A program made the translations under genes and the position numbers. A model generated the notes under the pieces. It was given only the letters and a program-made list of their open reading frames with translations. It was not told the origin of the DNA and made no database searches. Of a stretch of DNA of 64,000 nt, positions 42,471 through 51,722 are shown piece by piece (within the stretch, counting starts at the first letter, position 1; each line of letters starts with the position of its first letter). This DNA comes from Microbispora sp. H11081 (GTDB lineage Bacteria; Actinomycetota; Actinomycetes; Streptosporangiales; Streptosporangiaceae), in NCBI RefSeq assembly GCF_012999535.1, contig NZ_JABBWV010000022.1:1-64000 (forward strand), written 5' to 3'.

Positions 42471-44225
42471 TCAGGACGCCACGGGAGTGCGGGTCGCCGC
42501 CGGGCTCGGCGAAGGACTGGGCGTGGGGGACGGGCAGGTCTTCTTCACGGTGAACGTGACCGCCGTGCCCTCCTTCACCGGCGTGTTCGGCGCCGGTTTC
42601 TGGCTGACGACCAGCCCCTTGCACTCCCCCGTGCCCTCGTAGGCGGCCTTCGGGACGAGGCCCAGCATGTTGAGCCGCGCGTTCGCGGAGCTCTCGGGCA
42701 GGCCCTTCAGCTGCGGCACCTTGACCAGCCCCTCGGTCGGGCTCGGCGAGGGCGTCGGGGACGCGGGGCGGCTCGGCGACGCGCTGGGCGTCGGGCTCGG
42801 CGAGGGGCTCGGCCGCCTCTTGGTCGGGCTTGGCCGCGACACCGGCACATCGTGCGTGGGCCTCGCGGTCGGCCGTGAGGAGGTCCGCGCCGGCGACGGG
42901 CTCGGCGGCGCGATCACGGTCAGGGACGGCGCCGGCACCACGGGGTCCGTCTGCCCCGCAGACGCCATGTTGATGCCGAGAACGGCCAGGCCTCCGACGA
43001 CGGCGAAGCCCGCCACCCCGGCCGCGACGGGCATCCCCTTGCCCTTTTTGGACCGCTGCGCCGCCCGCCGGGCCGCACGGGAGCCCTGCTGCGGTGAGGC
43101 GGCAGTCGTGGGCGGCACGGCGGGAGCGTCGTTCCAGGACTCGCGGGTGACCCGGTAGGTGTGCCCGGTGGACGGGACGGGCTCCGGCGCGACCGGGTGG
43201 GGATGGGCCTGGGTGGGCACCCCTCCGGGCGGCGGCGTGGCCGCCATGCCCGTGCCGGCGGGGGTCGCGGTCAGACCCTGCGGGCCGTACACCGCGCCCG
43301 GCCCCTGCGGGCCGTAGCCGGCTCCGGCCGTGCCCTGCGGCCCGTACACCGGTCCGGGCGGGCCGTAGGCGGGTGCGGCGTCGGGGACCGACCCCGGGGG
43401 CAGCACCGACTGCCGGGCGGCGTGGCTCATCGCGGCGGCGGACGGCCAGCGCAGCGCCGGGTCCTTGGACATGGCCCGCTCGACGACGGCCCGTACGGCG
43501 GGCGGCACGTGCGGGGGCAGCGGCGGCGGTTCCTCCCGGATGTGCTTGAGCGCGATCGCCACCGGAGATTCGCCGTCAAAAGGGCGCTGCCCGGCCAGGC
43601 ACTCGTACGCCACCACGCCCAGCGCGTAGATGTCGACGGCGGGGGTGACCGGAGCGCCCTCGGCCTGCTCGGGCGCGCAGTACGCCGCGGTGCCGAGCAC
43701 CATTCCCGCGTCGGTGAGACGGGTGCCCTGGTCGGCTCGGGCGATGCCGAAGTCGGTGAGCACCAGCGTGCCGTCGGACCGCACCAGCAGGTTGCCCGGT
43801 TTGACGTCCCGGTGCACGATGCCCCGCTCGTGCACGGCCTGGAGGGCGGACGCGGCCTGCGCGATGAGCTCCATCGCGGACTCGGCGGCGATGCGGCCGA
43901 GGCGGGCCAGGAGACGGTCGAGGGGCTCGCCGTCCACGAAGCGCATGACGAGGTACGCGGTGGAGCCGTCGCCGGGGACGTCGGTGACCCCGTAGTCGTA
44001 GACGTCGACGACGCCGGGATGGTTGACGGTCGCCATCGCGCGCGCCTCGCCCTGGAAGCGCACGGCGAATCCGGGGTCGTCGAGACGACCGGGGAGAAGC
44101 ACCTTGACGGCGACGGTGCGCGCGAGAACGGTGTCCTCGCCGCGCCATACCTCGCCCATGCCCCCGGCGCCGAGCCGGGCGTCCAACCGGTAGCGCCCAG
44201 CCAGGGTCGTGCCTTGGGCCACCAT
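42471..44225 (-). CDS. Membrane Ser/Thr protein kinase with one PASTA domain
   Basis: A 584-residue Hanks-type kinase. The kinase domain (about 10-265) has the P-loop LGAGGMGEVWRG, VAVKVL (Lys), HRDVKPGNLL, DFGIA and GTAAYCAPEQ. A Gly/Pro/Gln-rich linker with repeated YGPQG units follows, then one membrane helix (GMPVAAGVAGFAVVGGLAVL), an extracellular Pro/Ser/Thr-rich stalk and a single PASTA domain (VKVPQLKGLPESSANARLNM) with a cysteine pair. PASTA domains sense peptidoglycan fragments; typical PknB has four, so this is a reduced form. Confidence 0.92.
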   Translation of the reverse strand: MVAQGTTLAGRYRLDARLGAGGMGEVWRGEDTVLARTVAVKVLLPGRLDDPGFAVRFQGEARAMATVNHPGVVDVYDYGVTDVPGDGSTAYLVMRFVDGEPLDRLLARLGRIAAESAMELIAQAASALQAVHERGIVHRDVKPGNLLVRSDGTLVLTDFGIARADQGTRLTDAGMVLGTAAYCAPEQAEGAPVTPAVDIYALGVVAYECLAGQRPFDGESPVAIALKHIREEPPPLPPHVPPAVRAVVERAMSKDPALRWPSAAAMSHAARQSVLPPGSVPDAAPAYGPPGPVYGPQGTAGAGYGPQGPGAVYGPQGLTATPAGTGMAATPPPGGVPTQAHPHPVAPEPVPSTGHTYRVTRESWNDAPAVPPTTAASPQQGSRAARRAAQRSKKGKGMPVAAGVAGFAVVGGLAVLGINMASAGQTDPVVPAPSLTVIAPPSPSPARTSSRPTARPTHDVPVSRPSPTKRRPSPSPSPTPSASPSRPASPTPSPSPTEGLVKVPQLKGLPESSANARLNMLGLVPKAAYEGTGECKGLVVSQKPAPNTPVKEGTAVTFTVKKTCPSPTPSPSPSPAATRTPVAS

Positions 44226-44697
44226 TTGCGCCCCGTACCCCCTAAGTCACTCAACCCCCGAAGGTGTCCAACAAAGCAGGTTGGTGTCGCGAGTAGATAA
44301 CAGCAGGATCACGGAACCCTGTACGCGTACGGGATCCAGGCTCGGGGGGCCGGAAGTCGAGCCTACCTGTTGTCAGCCCGTACCACCGCTCGCCGAGCAC
44401 CGTCCGGCGGGGTGCCGGACGTCACTTGAACGATTATGCGGCGGCGCGGGCCGTGAGGCGGTGGATCCGGTCATTCCGCGGCCGGAATGCCGTGGGAGCA
44501 CCGGCCGGACGACCGCGGCGATCGCGGTGGAAACCCACAGCGGAGACCCACAGCGCACCACCTTGACCGCTTCCCCTCTCCGTCACCCGGGAAGCATCGC
44601 GGCGTTCCCGTCGCCGGTTAGAACGCTCAGGCGCCGCGTTCGGTTGCCTCACGTTCTCCACCGGCCCGGGAAATCACCACCCAATAGGCTGGCCCGC
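44226..44697. other. 472-bp intergenic region with hairpins, no gene seen
   Basis: No open frame in this gap resembles a protein. It contains the divergent promoters of the kinase and thioesterase genes. Two hairpins were noted: GTCCGGC-ggggt-GCCGGAC near 44401-44419 and CATTCC-gcggcc-GGAATG near 44473-44490. Near 44322 lies the palindrome GTACGCGTAC. None was matched to a known regulator. Confidence 0.5.
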
Positions 44698-45075
44698 ATG
44701 AGTCTTGCTCCAGGTCTGCGCGCCGAGGTCCTCATCATGGTGGAGCGTGAGGACACGGCGATCCGGGTCGGCAGCGGCGACGTGCCGGTGCTGGGCACGC
44801 CGCGGCTGCTGTCGTTCGCCGAAGGGGCCACGGTCAAGGCCGTGCAGCAGCACCTGGAGCCGGGACAGACGACGGTGGGAACCAGGGTGCTGCTCGAGCA
44901 CCGGCTGCCCAGCCCGGTCGGGATGCACGTCGAGATCGCCGCCGAGCTCACGGAGGTGGACGGCAGGCGGCTCGTCTTCTCCGTCAGGGCCGTCGACAAG
45001 ACCGGCGCCCTGGTCGCCACGGGCACGATCGAGCGGGTCGTCGTCGACCGGGAACGGTTCCTGTCCCGCCTCTGA
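44698..45075 (+). CDS. Hotdog-fold thioesterase family protein (FlK-like)
   Basis: A 125-residue single-domain hotdog protein. Recognisable parts are the N-terminal strand PGLRAEVLIMVEREDTA, the central helix LLSFAEGATVKAVQQHLEPGQTTVGTR (shown in part) and strands LVFSVRAVDKTGALVATGTIERVVV. This pattern matches the fluoroacetyl-CoA thioesterase-like group of acyl-CoA thioesterases. The substrate is unknown. It converges on the biotinyl-protein gene with 11 bp between stops. Confidence 0.82.
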   Translation: MSLAPGLRAEVLIMVEREDTAIRVGSGDVPVLGTPRLLSFAEGATVKAVQQHLEPGQTTVGTRVLLEHRLPSPVGMHVEIAAELTEVDGRRLVFSVRAVDKTGALVATGTIERVVVDRERFLSRL

Positions 45076-45086
45076 CCCCCGCGGTC

Positions 45087-45299
45087 CTACTCGATGACGG
45101 CGATGAGGTCCCCCTCCTGGACGACGTCGCCCTCCTTCACCTGAAGCTTGGTGATGGTCCCGGCGTCCTCGGCGAGGACGGGGATCTCCATCTTCATCGA
45201 CTCCAGGATCACCAGCGTGTCGCCCTCGTCGACGACCTCGCCCTCACTCACGACGATCTTCCAGACGTTCGCCACCATCTCGGCGCGCACCTCGGCCAC
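45087..45299 (-). CDS. Biotinyl-domain carrier protein
   Basis: A 70-residue free-standing biotin carboxyl carrier. The biotinylation site is the lysine of ESMKMEIPVL, within a full barrel (VANVWKIVVSEGEVVDEGD to VKEGDVVQEGDLIAVIE). A GTG at 45299 with GAGGGGAG upstream is preferred over earlier in-frame codons. It follows accC by 29 bp on the same strand; together they would carry carboxybiotin to a carboxyltransferase encoded elsewhere. Confidence 0.9.
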   Translation of the reverse strand: MAEVRAEMVANVWKIVVSEGEVVDEGDTLVILESMKMEIPVLAEDAGTITKLQVKEGDVVQEGDLIAVIE

Positions 45300-45328
45300 C
45301 GGGACTCCCCTCAACACGATTCAGCAGA

Positions 45329-46663
45329 TCAGGCTTTTCTCATCCGGGAGACCAGCCCGGTGTCGTAGTCCCCGCTCACGAACTCGGGATGGTCCAGCAA
45401 CTCGGCGCAGAACGGCAGGTTGTGCTTCGGACCCTCGATCCGGAACCCGTCGACGGCCTCCCTGCCCCGCTCCAGCGCCTCCTCGCGGGTGGCGCCGGCG
45501 ACACAGAGCTTAGCCATCAGCGGGTCGTAGAACGGCGTGACGGTGTTGCCCGCCGCGTATCCCGAATCGATGCGCACCCCCTCGCCCACCGGCTCCTCCC
45601 AGACACCGATCTTGCCAGGTCCCGGCAGGAACCTGCGGGGGTCCTCGGCGTAGACGCGGAACTCGATCGCGTGGCCGCCGACGCGCGGCTCGACGGAGTA
45701 GACCTCTGCGGCCGCGATGCGGATCTGGTGTTCGACCAGGTCGAGGCCGGTGACCAGTTCCGTGACGGGGTGCTCCACCTGGAGGCGGGTGTTCATCTCC
45801 AGGAAGACGAAGTCCTGAGCGGCGGCGTCGACGAGGCACTCCACCGTGCCCGCGCCGCGGTAGGACACGGCCTCCCCCGCCCGTACGGCCGCCGCGAGCA
45901 TCCGCTCGCGCAACTCCGGGGTCACGCCCGGGGACGGGCTCTCCTCCACGACCTTCTGGTGGCGCCGCTGCACCGAGCAGTCCCGTTCGCCCAGGGCGAC
46001 CACGGTGCCGTCGGCGAGCCCCAGGATCTGCACCTCGACGTGCCTGGCCCGTTCGATGTAGCGCTCGAGCAGGATGGCGGGCTCGCCGCCGAAGCGGGCG
46101 GCCGCCCGGGTGGCCTGGTCGAACGCCTTGGCCAGCGACGCGTCGTCGCGCGCCACGCCCATGCCGATGCCGCCGCCCCCGCCCGCGGCCTTCACCATCA
46201 CGGGATATCCGATCTCCCGGGCGGCCCGCTCGGCCTGGTCGAGGCCGGACACCGGCTCCCTCGTCCCGGCCGCGACCGGCACGCCCGCCGCCTCCATCAG
46301 GTTGCGGGCGTTGATCTTGTCGCCCATCTGCTCGATGGCCTTCGGGTCCGGGCCGATCCAGACGAGACCGGCGTCCATCACCGCGCGGGCGAAGGCCGCG
46401 TTCTCGGCGAGGAACCCGTATCCGGGATGGACCGCCCGCGCTCCCGTCGTACGGGCGGCCTGGAGGACCTTGTCGATGTCGAGGTAGCTCTGGGCCGGGT
46501 TCGCGGGCCCGAGGAGCACCGCGTCGTCGGCCTCACGCACGAACGGCAGATCGGCGTCCGCCTCGGAGTGGACCGCGACCGCGCGCAGCCCCATGCCCCG
46601 CACCGTACGGATGACGCGCCGGGCTATTTCGCCTCGGTTGGCGACGAGAACTGAGTCGAACAC
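45329..46663 (-). CDS. accC: Biotin carboxylase subunit of acyl-CoA carboxylase
   Basis: A 444-residue ATP-grasp biotin carboxylase. Visible parts are the N-terminal VLVANRGEIARRVIRTVRGM, the Gly-rich ATP loop KAAGGGGGIGMG, RDCSVQRRHQKVVEESPSP and the active-site EMNTRLQVEHPVTE. The length matches AccC rather than the fused alpha subunits of 600 or more residues, consistent with the separate carrier gene next to it. The partner carboxyltransferase is not in the window. Confidence 0.92.
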   Translation of the reverse strand: MFDSVLVANRGEIARRVIRTVRGMGLRAVAVHSEADADLPFVREADDAVLLGPANPAQSYLDIDKVLQAARTTGARAVHPGYGFLAENAAFARAVMDAGLVWIGPDPKAIEQMGDKINARNLMEAAGVPVAAGTREPVSGLDQAERAAREIGYPVMVKAAGGGGGIGMGVARDDASLAKAFDQATRAAARFGGEPAILLERYIERARHVEVQILGLADGTVVALGERDCSVQRRHQKVVEESPSPGVTPELRERMLAAAVRAGEAVSYRGAGTVECLVDAAAQDFVFLEMNTRLQVEHPVTELVTGLDLVEHQIRIAAAEVYSVEPRVGGHAIEFRVYAEDPRRFLPGPGKIGVWEEPVGEGVRIDSGYAAGNTVTPFYDPLMAKLCVAGATREEALERGREAVDGFRIEGPKHNLPFCAELLDHPEFVSGDYDTGLVSRMRKA

Positions 46664-46796
46664 GGAGCCAACTCTAAGGTGGCGCGCCGCTCCGGCCCTC
46701 CGCCCGTTCCGACTGAACGCGGGGGCCGAATCTGTAGGGTCGCCACAACGTCAGCGGCCCCGGCGCGGCGGTGGAAGCGTTTCGATGCTATGTCTG

Positions 46797-48086
46797 CTAC
46801 AAGCGCGTAACGAGCACGAGTCGGTCCACGACGCGCGCCAGCGCCTCCACCACCGCGGGGTCGTAGGCCGAGCCGCCGTCGAGCCGCAGCCGCTCCAGGG
46901 CCGCCGCCGCCCTGTCCCTGTCGGTCGAGCCGCCCACGAGGTCGTCGTACGCGTTGGCGGCCCTGATGATGCGGCTGGCCATGGGCGGGGCCTCCGCGAG
47001 CGTGTCGCACTGCCGCCTGACGATCTCCGCGACGCCGTGGAGGACGCCGGTCTTCCTGATCACCTCGGCGCCCAGCTCGGCGATCCGCCGCGCCTGGGCG
47101 GGGTCGGCCAGCACGGTCGCGCCGCCGGGGATCGGGTCGCGCAGCGAGAGCTGGCCGATGTCGTGCATGAGCGCGGCGTACTCCAGCTCCAGCAGTTGCG
47201 GCTCGGCCATGCCGAGCTCCCGCCCGATGGCGACCGACAACTGGCTGACACGGCGCGAGTGGCCCGGCTCGACGTACCCGCCGACCTCGGTGACCCGGCT
47301 CAGCGCGCGCACGGTCTGCAGGTAGGTCGCCCGGATGCCGGCGTACTTGCGGAACGCCACCTGCGTGACGAGCAGCGGCGCGGCGAACGCGGGCAGCGCG
47401 GTCATGTCCATGCTGTGCGAGGCGAGCGCGAGCAGGATGCCCGACGCCCCGACGGCGGCGCCGAGCGGCGCGGCCATCCTGATCTCGTCCCGTACGGCGA
47501 CGCCGAACGCGGTCTTGACCTGGTCGGCCCGGTGCATGGCCGCGATCACCACGTCGGCCGCGAGCATGACCGTGACGAGCACCGCCATCACGCCGAGCGC
47601 CGGCCACCAGTTGCCGCTCCGGTCGTCCGTGCCCCGCGCGAGCTCCCCCAGCGGGCCGGTGAGCGGCCGGTAGGCGAAGGCGAGCAGCGACCCGGCGAGC
47701 AGCCGCCGGGCCATCGCGTCGAGCCGCGGCGGCCGGCCGACCGCCAGATGCGGCAGCCCTCCGGCGATCATCCCGACCGACATCACCGCCACGACCTGCA
47801 GGGCCGAATGCTCCGCCGGGCGTCCGCCCACGTCGAGCAGGAGCGCGTACCCGAGCGAGGCGGCGGTGGAGATGGGCGCGACCTCGCGGTTGCCCGGCAT
47901 CGTGAGCCGGGCCAGCTCCCCGGCGGCGATGAGCGCGCCGAACCCGATGGCGACCCGCGGGTCGGTCAACCCCTGGGCCGTGGTGTGGGCGATCCCCGCC
48001 ACGGTCAGCATCCCGGCGGCGCAGATGAGCAGGAGCTGGCCAGAGTCGAGCCCCACGGGCCTGGCCGTCAGCCGACGCTCCCTCAC
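46797..48086 (-). CDS. Membrane HD-domain protein with degenerate HD-GYP motif
   Basis: A 429-residue protein with an N-terminal membrane domain of about 6-7 helices and a C-terminal HD domain (about 230-425) with LMHDIGQLSLRDP. The HHExxDGxGYP segment expected about 60 residues later is missing; at the matching place is a segment reading VRRQCDTLAEAPPM. The GTG start overlaps the stop of the upstream HD-GYP gene as GTGA. It is probably a paralogue that lost c-di-GMP phosphodiesterase activity or changed substrate. Confidence 0.82.
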   Translation of the reverse strand: MRERRLTARPVGLDSGQLLLICAAGMLTVAGIAHTTAQGLTDPRVAIGFGALIAAGELARLTMPGNREVAPISTAASLGYALLLDVGGRPAEHSALQVVAVMSVGMIAGGLPHLAVGRPPRLDAMARRLLAGSLLAFAYRPLTGPLGELARGTDDRSGNWWPALGVMAVLVTVMLAADVVIAAMHRADQVKTAFGVAVRDEIRMAAPLGAAVGASGILLALASHSMDMTALPAFAAPLLVTQVAFRKYAGIRATYLQTVRALSRVTEVGGYVEPGHSRRVSQLSVAIGRELGMAEPQLLELEYAALMHDIGQLSLRDPIPGGATVLADPAQARRIAELGAEVIRKTGVLHGVAEIVRRQCDTLAEAPPMASRIIRAANAYDDLVGGSTDRDRAAAALERLRLDGGSAYDPAVVEALARVVDRLVLVTRL

Positions 48087-49438
48087 CGCTCCGACACCAC
48101 CTGGATGGGCGTGGTCGGGTCGTCGTGGTCCTTGACCGTGGTCTCCACGGCGGGGTCGTCGGGCGGGACCCGCACCGACTGGGCGAGGTGCCAGCCGTGC
48201 CGGTCGAGCGCCTTGACGAACGCGCAGACCATGTCGGGGTCGAACTGCGTGCCCGCGTTCTTGCGCAGCTCGGCCACCGCGAACTCGATCGGCTTCGCCT
48301 TGCGGTAGGAGCGGTCGGAGGTCATCGAGTCGAACGCGTCGGCCACCGCGATGATCCGGGCGAACTCGGGGATCTCCGGCCCGGCCAGGCCCATCGGGTA
48401 GCCCTTCCCGTCGTGTCGTTCGTGATGGTGCATGATCCCTGCGAACGCCTCGTCGAGGAAGTCGATGCCGCGCACGATCTCCAGCCCGCGCATCGGATGG
48501 AGCTGGATCGCGGCGTACTCCTCCTCGGTCAGGCGGCCGTCCTTCTGCAGCACCTTTGTGGGCACGCCGAGTTTGCCCACGTCGTGGAGCATCCCGGCGT
48601 ACCGGATCGCGCGCAGCCGCTCGGTGCCCATCCCGATCTCCTCGGCGATCATGGAAGACGCGGCGGAGACCCGGGTGCAGTGCCCCCGGGTGTAGTAGTC
48701 CTTCGTCTCCACCGCCTGGCACAGCGCCGCGATGGTCGCGTCGTACGCGCGCTGCTCGGCGTGGTAGTGCCCCAGGGCCCACCGGGCCACGAACAGCGGC
48801 AACAGCACCAGAACGGCAGAAATCGACTGCACCGTCGACCACAGGGCCGCGATCAGCAGGCCGAAGGTGGCGAAGCCGACGTAGGAGCCGAGGAACTGCA
48901 GCATCGCGCGGAGCGAGACCTGGTCCTTGTGCACCTCGGACGCGAGGCGCAGGATGACCGCCGTCAGCGCGAAGTTGACGGCCACGTAGACCACCGTGGC
49001 CGCTGCGTACGGCACGAGGATGGCCGGGAAGTCGGCCGGCTCCGGCAGCCCGGCCCGGCCTCCGGCGCTTACGTACGCCCACCCCGCGGCGTATCCGCAC
49101 AGGGCGTACTGCGCGCCGTTGAACAGCCGTTTCACCATCGCCAGACCGGGGCGCACGCTCACCACCGCGGCCATGCCGACCAGGGCCGCGCCCTCGGGGC
49201 CGACGAGCACCACCGCGGCCAGCGCGGCGGAGAAGCTCACGGACACCGCGACGTGCGGCACGTTGAGCAGCGTCGGCACCGACTCGCAGAGCAGGAAGAG
49301 CAGCGCCAGGACGAGGAGCGCCGACCAGTCCTCCGGCGCGAGCCCGCGTTGCGCGAGGAGGCCGCGCGCGATCACGAGGCCGGCGGTTCCGACGAGTGCG
49401 ACGAAGTAGACCCTGGCGGGCCACGGCAGTTCCCGCAT
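48083..49438 (-). CDS. Membrane HD-GYP domain protein (putative c-di-GMP phosphodiesterase)
   Basis: A 451-residue protein. About seven hydrophobic segments fill residues 1-220, followed by a full HD-GYP domain: GHCTRVSAASSMIAEEIG, the metal pair in MLHDVGKLGVP, and MHHHERHDGKGYPMGL with the GYP triad. HD-GYP enzymes hydrolyse c-di-GMP to GMP or pGpG. The ATG at 49438 is used; the frame stays open upstream, but that stretch crosses a terminator-like stem and a small ORF. It is translationally coupled to the degenerate paralogue. Confidence 0.88.
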   Translation of the reverse strand: MRELPWPARVYFVALVGTAGLVIARGLLAQRGLAPEDWSALLVLALLFLLCESVPTLLNVPHVAVSVSFSAALAAVVLVGPEGAALVGMAAVVSVRPGLAMVKRLFNGAQYALCGYAAGWAYVSAGGRAGLPEPADFPAILVPYAAATVVYVAVNFALTAVILRLASEVHKDQVSLRAMLQFLGSYVGFATFGLLIAALWSTVQSISAVLVLLPLFVARWALGHYHAEQRAYDATIAALCQAVETKDYYTRGHCTRVSAASSMIAEEIGMGTERLRAIRYAGMLHDVGKLGVPTKVLQKDGRLTEEEYAAIQLHPMRGLEIVRGIDFLDEAFAGIMHHHERHDGKGYPMGLAGPEIPEFARIIAVADAFDSMTSDRSYRKAKPIEFAVAELRKNAGTQFDPDMVCAFVKALDRHGWHLAQSVRVPPDDPAVETTVKDHDDPTTPIQVVSER

Positions 49439-49463
49439 TGCGCCACCTTGAATGCGGATCGGA

Positions 49464-49497
49464 CCCGTGGGCCGGTCCTGCCGGACCGGCCCACGGG
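49464..49497. terminator. 15-bp perfect stem-loop between the small ORF and the HD-GYP gene
   Basis: CCCGTGGGCCGGTCC and GGACCGGCCCACGGG flank a four-base loop (TGCC on the plus strand). It follows the stop of the small hydrophobic ORF by 6 bp and precedes the HD-GYP start by 25 bp, so it may terminate or attenuate transcription. Confidence 0.75.
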
Positions 49498-49503
49498 CAG
49501 TGA

Positions 49504-49611
49504 CTACGTCCAGGAGATCCCCGGGGTGCCGGCCGCGAGACCGGCCAAAGCGACCACCGGAGTGAGCAGCGCCAGCGCCACTATCAGCCTGACGACGGTC
49601 TTCCCAAGCAT
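49504..49611 (-). CDS. 35-residue hydrophobic peptide
   Basis: ATG at 49611 with GGAGGCGG seven bases upstream opens a 35-codon frame: a basic start (MLGKTVVR), one long hydrophobic helix (LIVALALLTPVVALAGLAAG) and a short polar end TPGISWT before TAG. It could be a single-span membrane peptide or an unprocessed signal-like peptide. The strong stem-loop after its stop and its place ahead of the HD-GYP pair support a real transcribed unit. The family is not recognised. Confidence 0.55.
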   Translation of the reverse strand: MLGKTVVRLIVALALLTPVVALAGLAAGTPGISWT

Positions 49612-49747
49612 TGCGCCGCCTCCACGTCGATGTCGCACTCAGGCTACAGAAGGGCCGACGGCCCCACTGGGATGTCGCGCCCATCGCAGCCAAACCGTAA
49701 CCAAGCCATCACACCGCGTGCAATTGCACCGGTTTGTCAGCGCCCTT

Positions 49748-50680
49748 TTACGGCGCTTCTTCTCCCGGCGTGAGCCGGGCCAGCAGCCGGCGGACGCCGT
49801 CGTTCACCTCGGCCTGGAGCATCCCGTTGCCGACGCCGGGCGTGCAGCCGTAGTCCACCCGCACGCCCGCGTGCGGCCCCTCGGCGTACCCGAAGACCAG
49901 ACGGTAGGCACGGAAGTCCGCCTCCGGGCCTCCTCCCTGGCACCCGTACCCGCTCGGCACAGCGTCCAGGTCGTCGAGCGCCGCGGCGAGTTCTCGAGCC
50001 GCCGCCGCGCCGTGCTCGCGCCTGGGCGGCCACTTCTCGCCCCCGTCCAGGCACACCAGGACCCACTCCGGATCTCCGGGGACCATGGCGTCCTGCTGCC
50101 CCCGCCGGTCGCCGCCGCCCCGGCAGGGATCGTCCGGCCTCGGGACGCGCCACGTCCCCTCCCGGTAGGCGGCGGTCAGGGCCTTTCCGACGTACGAGCG
50201 GGTCCGGACCGTGCCGTTCGTCGTCGTGACGCAGGAGTTCACCTCCTCGGCGCTGCCCACCCACAGCGCCGAGCCGTCGGCGTACGCGAAGCGCACCAGA
50301 TAGTTCGTCACGGGCCCGCCCATGTCCGTGCAGGCCATCGAGGGCTCACCGGCGGTCGCCGGCAGGTACGCGAGGTCGCGGGCCATCGCCGCCGCCTGGT
50401 CCGTCAGCGTCCGCGACCCGCCCAGCGCCTCGCCGCCCGGATCCGTGTTGACGCCAGGGTAAGCGCAGATCAGCGCCCGCACCGGCGCGCCGGGGACCAG
50501 CGACTCGTCCGCGCCGTCCATGTCCACGGCGGCCGGCACCCAGCCGCCGACGCCCTCGCCTTCCCAGCGCTGCGGGCACGCGTCCGGCACCCTTCCCGGC
50601 CCGGGCGCGCACGCGGCCAGTACGGCTGTCGCGCACACGGCGACGACGATGACGAGGGTGGTCCGGCGCAGACGCGTCAC
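49748..50680 (-). CDS. Secreted lipoprotein of unknown function
   Basis: A 310-residue protein with a lipoprotein signal peptide (TTLVIVVAVCATAVLAAC, lipobox LAAC). The mature part contains eight or more cysteines, for example DACPQRW, MACTDMGGP, NSCVTTT and DDPCRGGG, suggesting several disulfides and an extracellular location. No enzymatic motif was seen. The GTG start lies 39 bp from the stop of the epimerase gene on the same strand, so they may be co-transcribed. Confidence 0.78.
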   Translation of the reverse strand: MTRLRRTTLVIVVAVCATAVLAACAPGPGRVPDACPQRWEGEGVGGWVPAAVDMDGADESLVPGAPVRALICAYPGVNTDPGGEALGGSRTLTDQAAAMARDLAYLPATAGEPSMACTDMGGPVTNYLVRFAYADGSALWVGSAEEVNSCVTTTNGTVRTRSYVGKALTAAYREGTWRVPRPDDPCRGGGDRRGQQDAMVPGDPEWVLVCLDGGEKWPPRREHGAAAARELAAALDDLDAVPSGYGCQGGGPEADFRAYRLVFGYAEGPHAGVRVDYGCTPGVGNGMLQAEVNDGVRRLLARLTPGEEAP

Positions 50681-50719
50681 ACCGCTGTGACGCCCGGCAC
50701 GGCCATCCGGTTCAACCGG

Positions 50720-51637
50720 TCAGACCAGCGCCTGGCGGGCCCACTCGACGGTGGCCTTGAGACCGGTGGGCAGGTCGTGCCTGGGCCGCCAGCCGAGGGC
50801 CTCGAACGCGGGAGCGGGGTCGACGGCCATCGCCGGGAGGTCGCCCAGGCGAGGGGGCTCGAAGCGCGGCTCGTCGGGGGCTCCCGCCGCCGCGGCGACC
50901 AGCGTGTGCAGTTCGCGGTCGGTGGTCTGCACGCCGGTGCCGAGGTTGACCCGGCGGCCGTCGCCGTGCGGCCCGCAGGCGCGGGCGAAGCCGTCCACCA
51001 CGTCCTCGACGAAGACGTAGTCGCGGGTCTGGGAGCCGTCGCCGTACACGGCCGTGGGCCTGCCCGCCAGCAGGGCGTCGGTGAAGATGGCGACCACCCC
51101 GGCCTCGCCCTCGGGCGACTGGCGCGGCCCGTAGACGTTCGCCAGCACGAGCGTGGTGTATTCGAGCCCGTACAACGCGCGGTAGGTGGCGAGGTACAGC
51201 TCACCGCCGAGCTTGGAGGCGGCGTACGGAGAACGGGGATCGGTGGGGGCGTCGCCCGGTACGGGGATCGCGGCCGGCCTGCCGTAGACGGCGACGGAGG
51301 ACGCGTAGACGACCTTGCGCGCCCCGGCGCGGCGGGCGGCCTCGAGCACGTTGACGGTGCCCTCGACGTTGGTCCTGGCGTCGGTGACCGGGTCGGCGAC
51401 GCTCCTGCGTACGCTGATCTGCGCGGCGAGGTGGCAGACGACCTCCGGCCGCCAGCGTTCCGCGAGCTCCGCGAGCGCGGGGTCGCGGACGTCCAGGACG
51501 TGGAGCGGGGCGTCGGGGTTGCGCACGTGGCCGGACGACAGGTCGTCCACCACCGCGACCTCGTGGCCGTCCGCCAACAGCCGATCGACGAGGGTGGAGC
51601 CGATGAACCCCGCCCCGCCCGTGACCAGTGCCCGCAT
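50720..51637 (-). CDS. NAD-dependent epimerase/dehydratase (GalE-like)
   Basis: A 305-residue extended SDR. The cofactor loop TGGAGFIGSTLVDRLL is at the N-terminus, HLAAQISVRRSV follows, and the catalytic YAASK (Tyr/Lys) is near residue 143. The pattern matches UDP-glucose 4-epimerase and related nucleotide-sugar epimerases of about 310 residues. It may supply galactose units for cell wall glycans; the substrate is not fixed by the sequence. Confidence 0.87.
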   Translation of the reverse strand: MRALVTGGAGFIGSTLVDRLLADGHEVAVVDDLSSGHVRNPDAPLHVLDVRDPALAELAERWRPEVVCHLAAQISVRRSVADPVTDARTNVEGTVNVLEAARRAGARKVVYASSVAVYGRPAAIPVPGDAPTDPRSPYAASKLGGELYLATYRALYGLEYTTLVLANVYGPRQSPEGEAGVVAIFTDALLAGRPTAVYGDGSQTRDYVFVEDVVDGFARACGPHGDGRRVNLGTGVQTTDRELHTLVAAAAGAPDEPRFEPPRLGDLPAMAVDPAPAFEALGWRPRHDLPTGLKATVEWARQALV

Positions 51638-51722
51638 GTCCCCGTCCTTCCCGGTCCTTGGTGGAAGATCCTAACGAGGATTGCCCCGGTGCGGCCTTTT
51701 CAGGCCTTCCGTGGCTCGGGGA

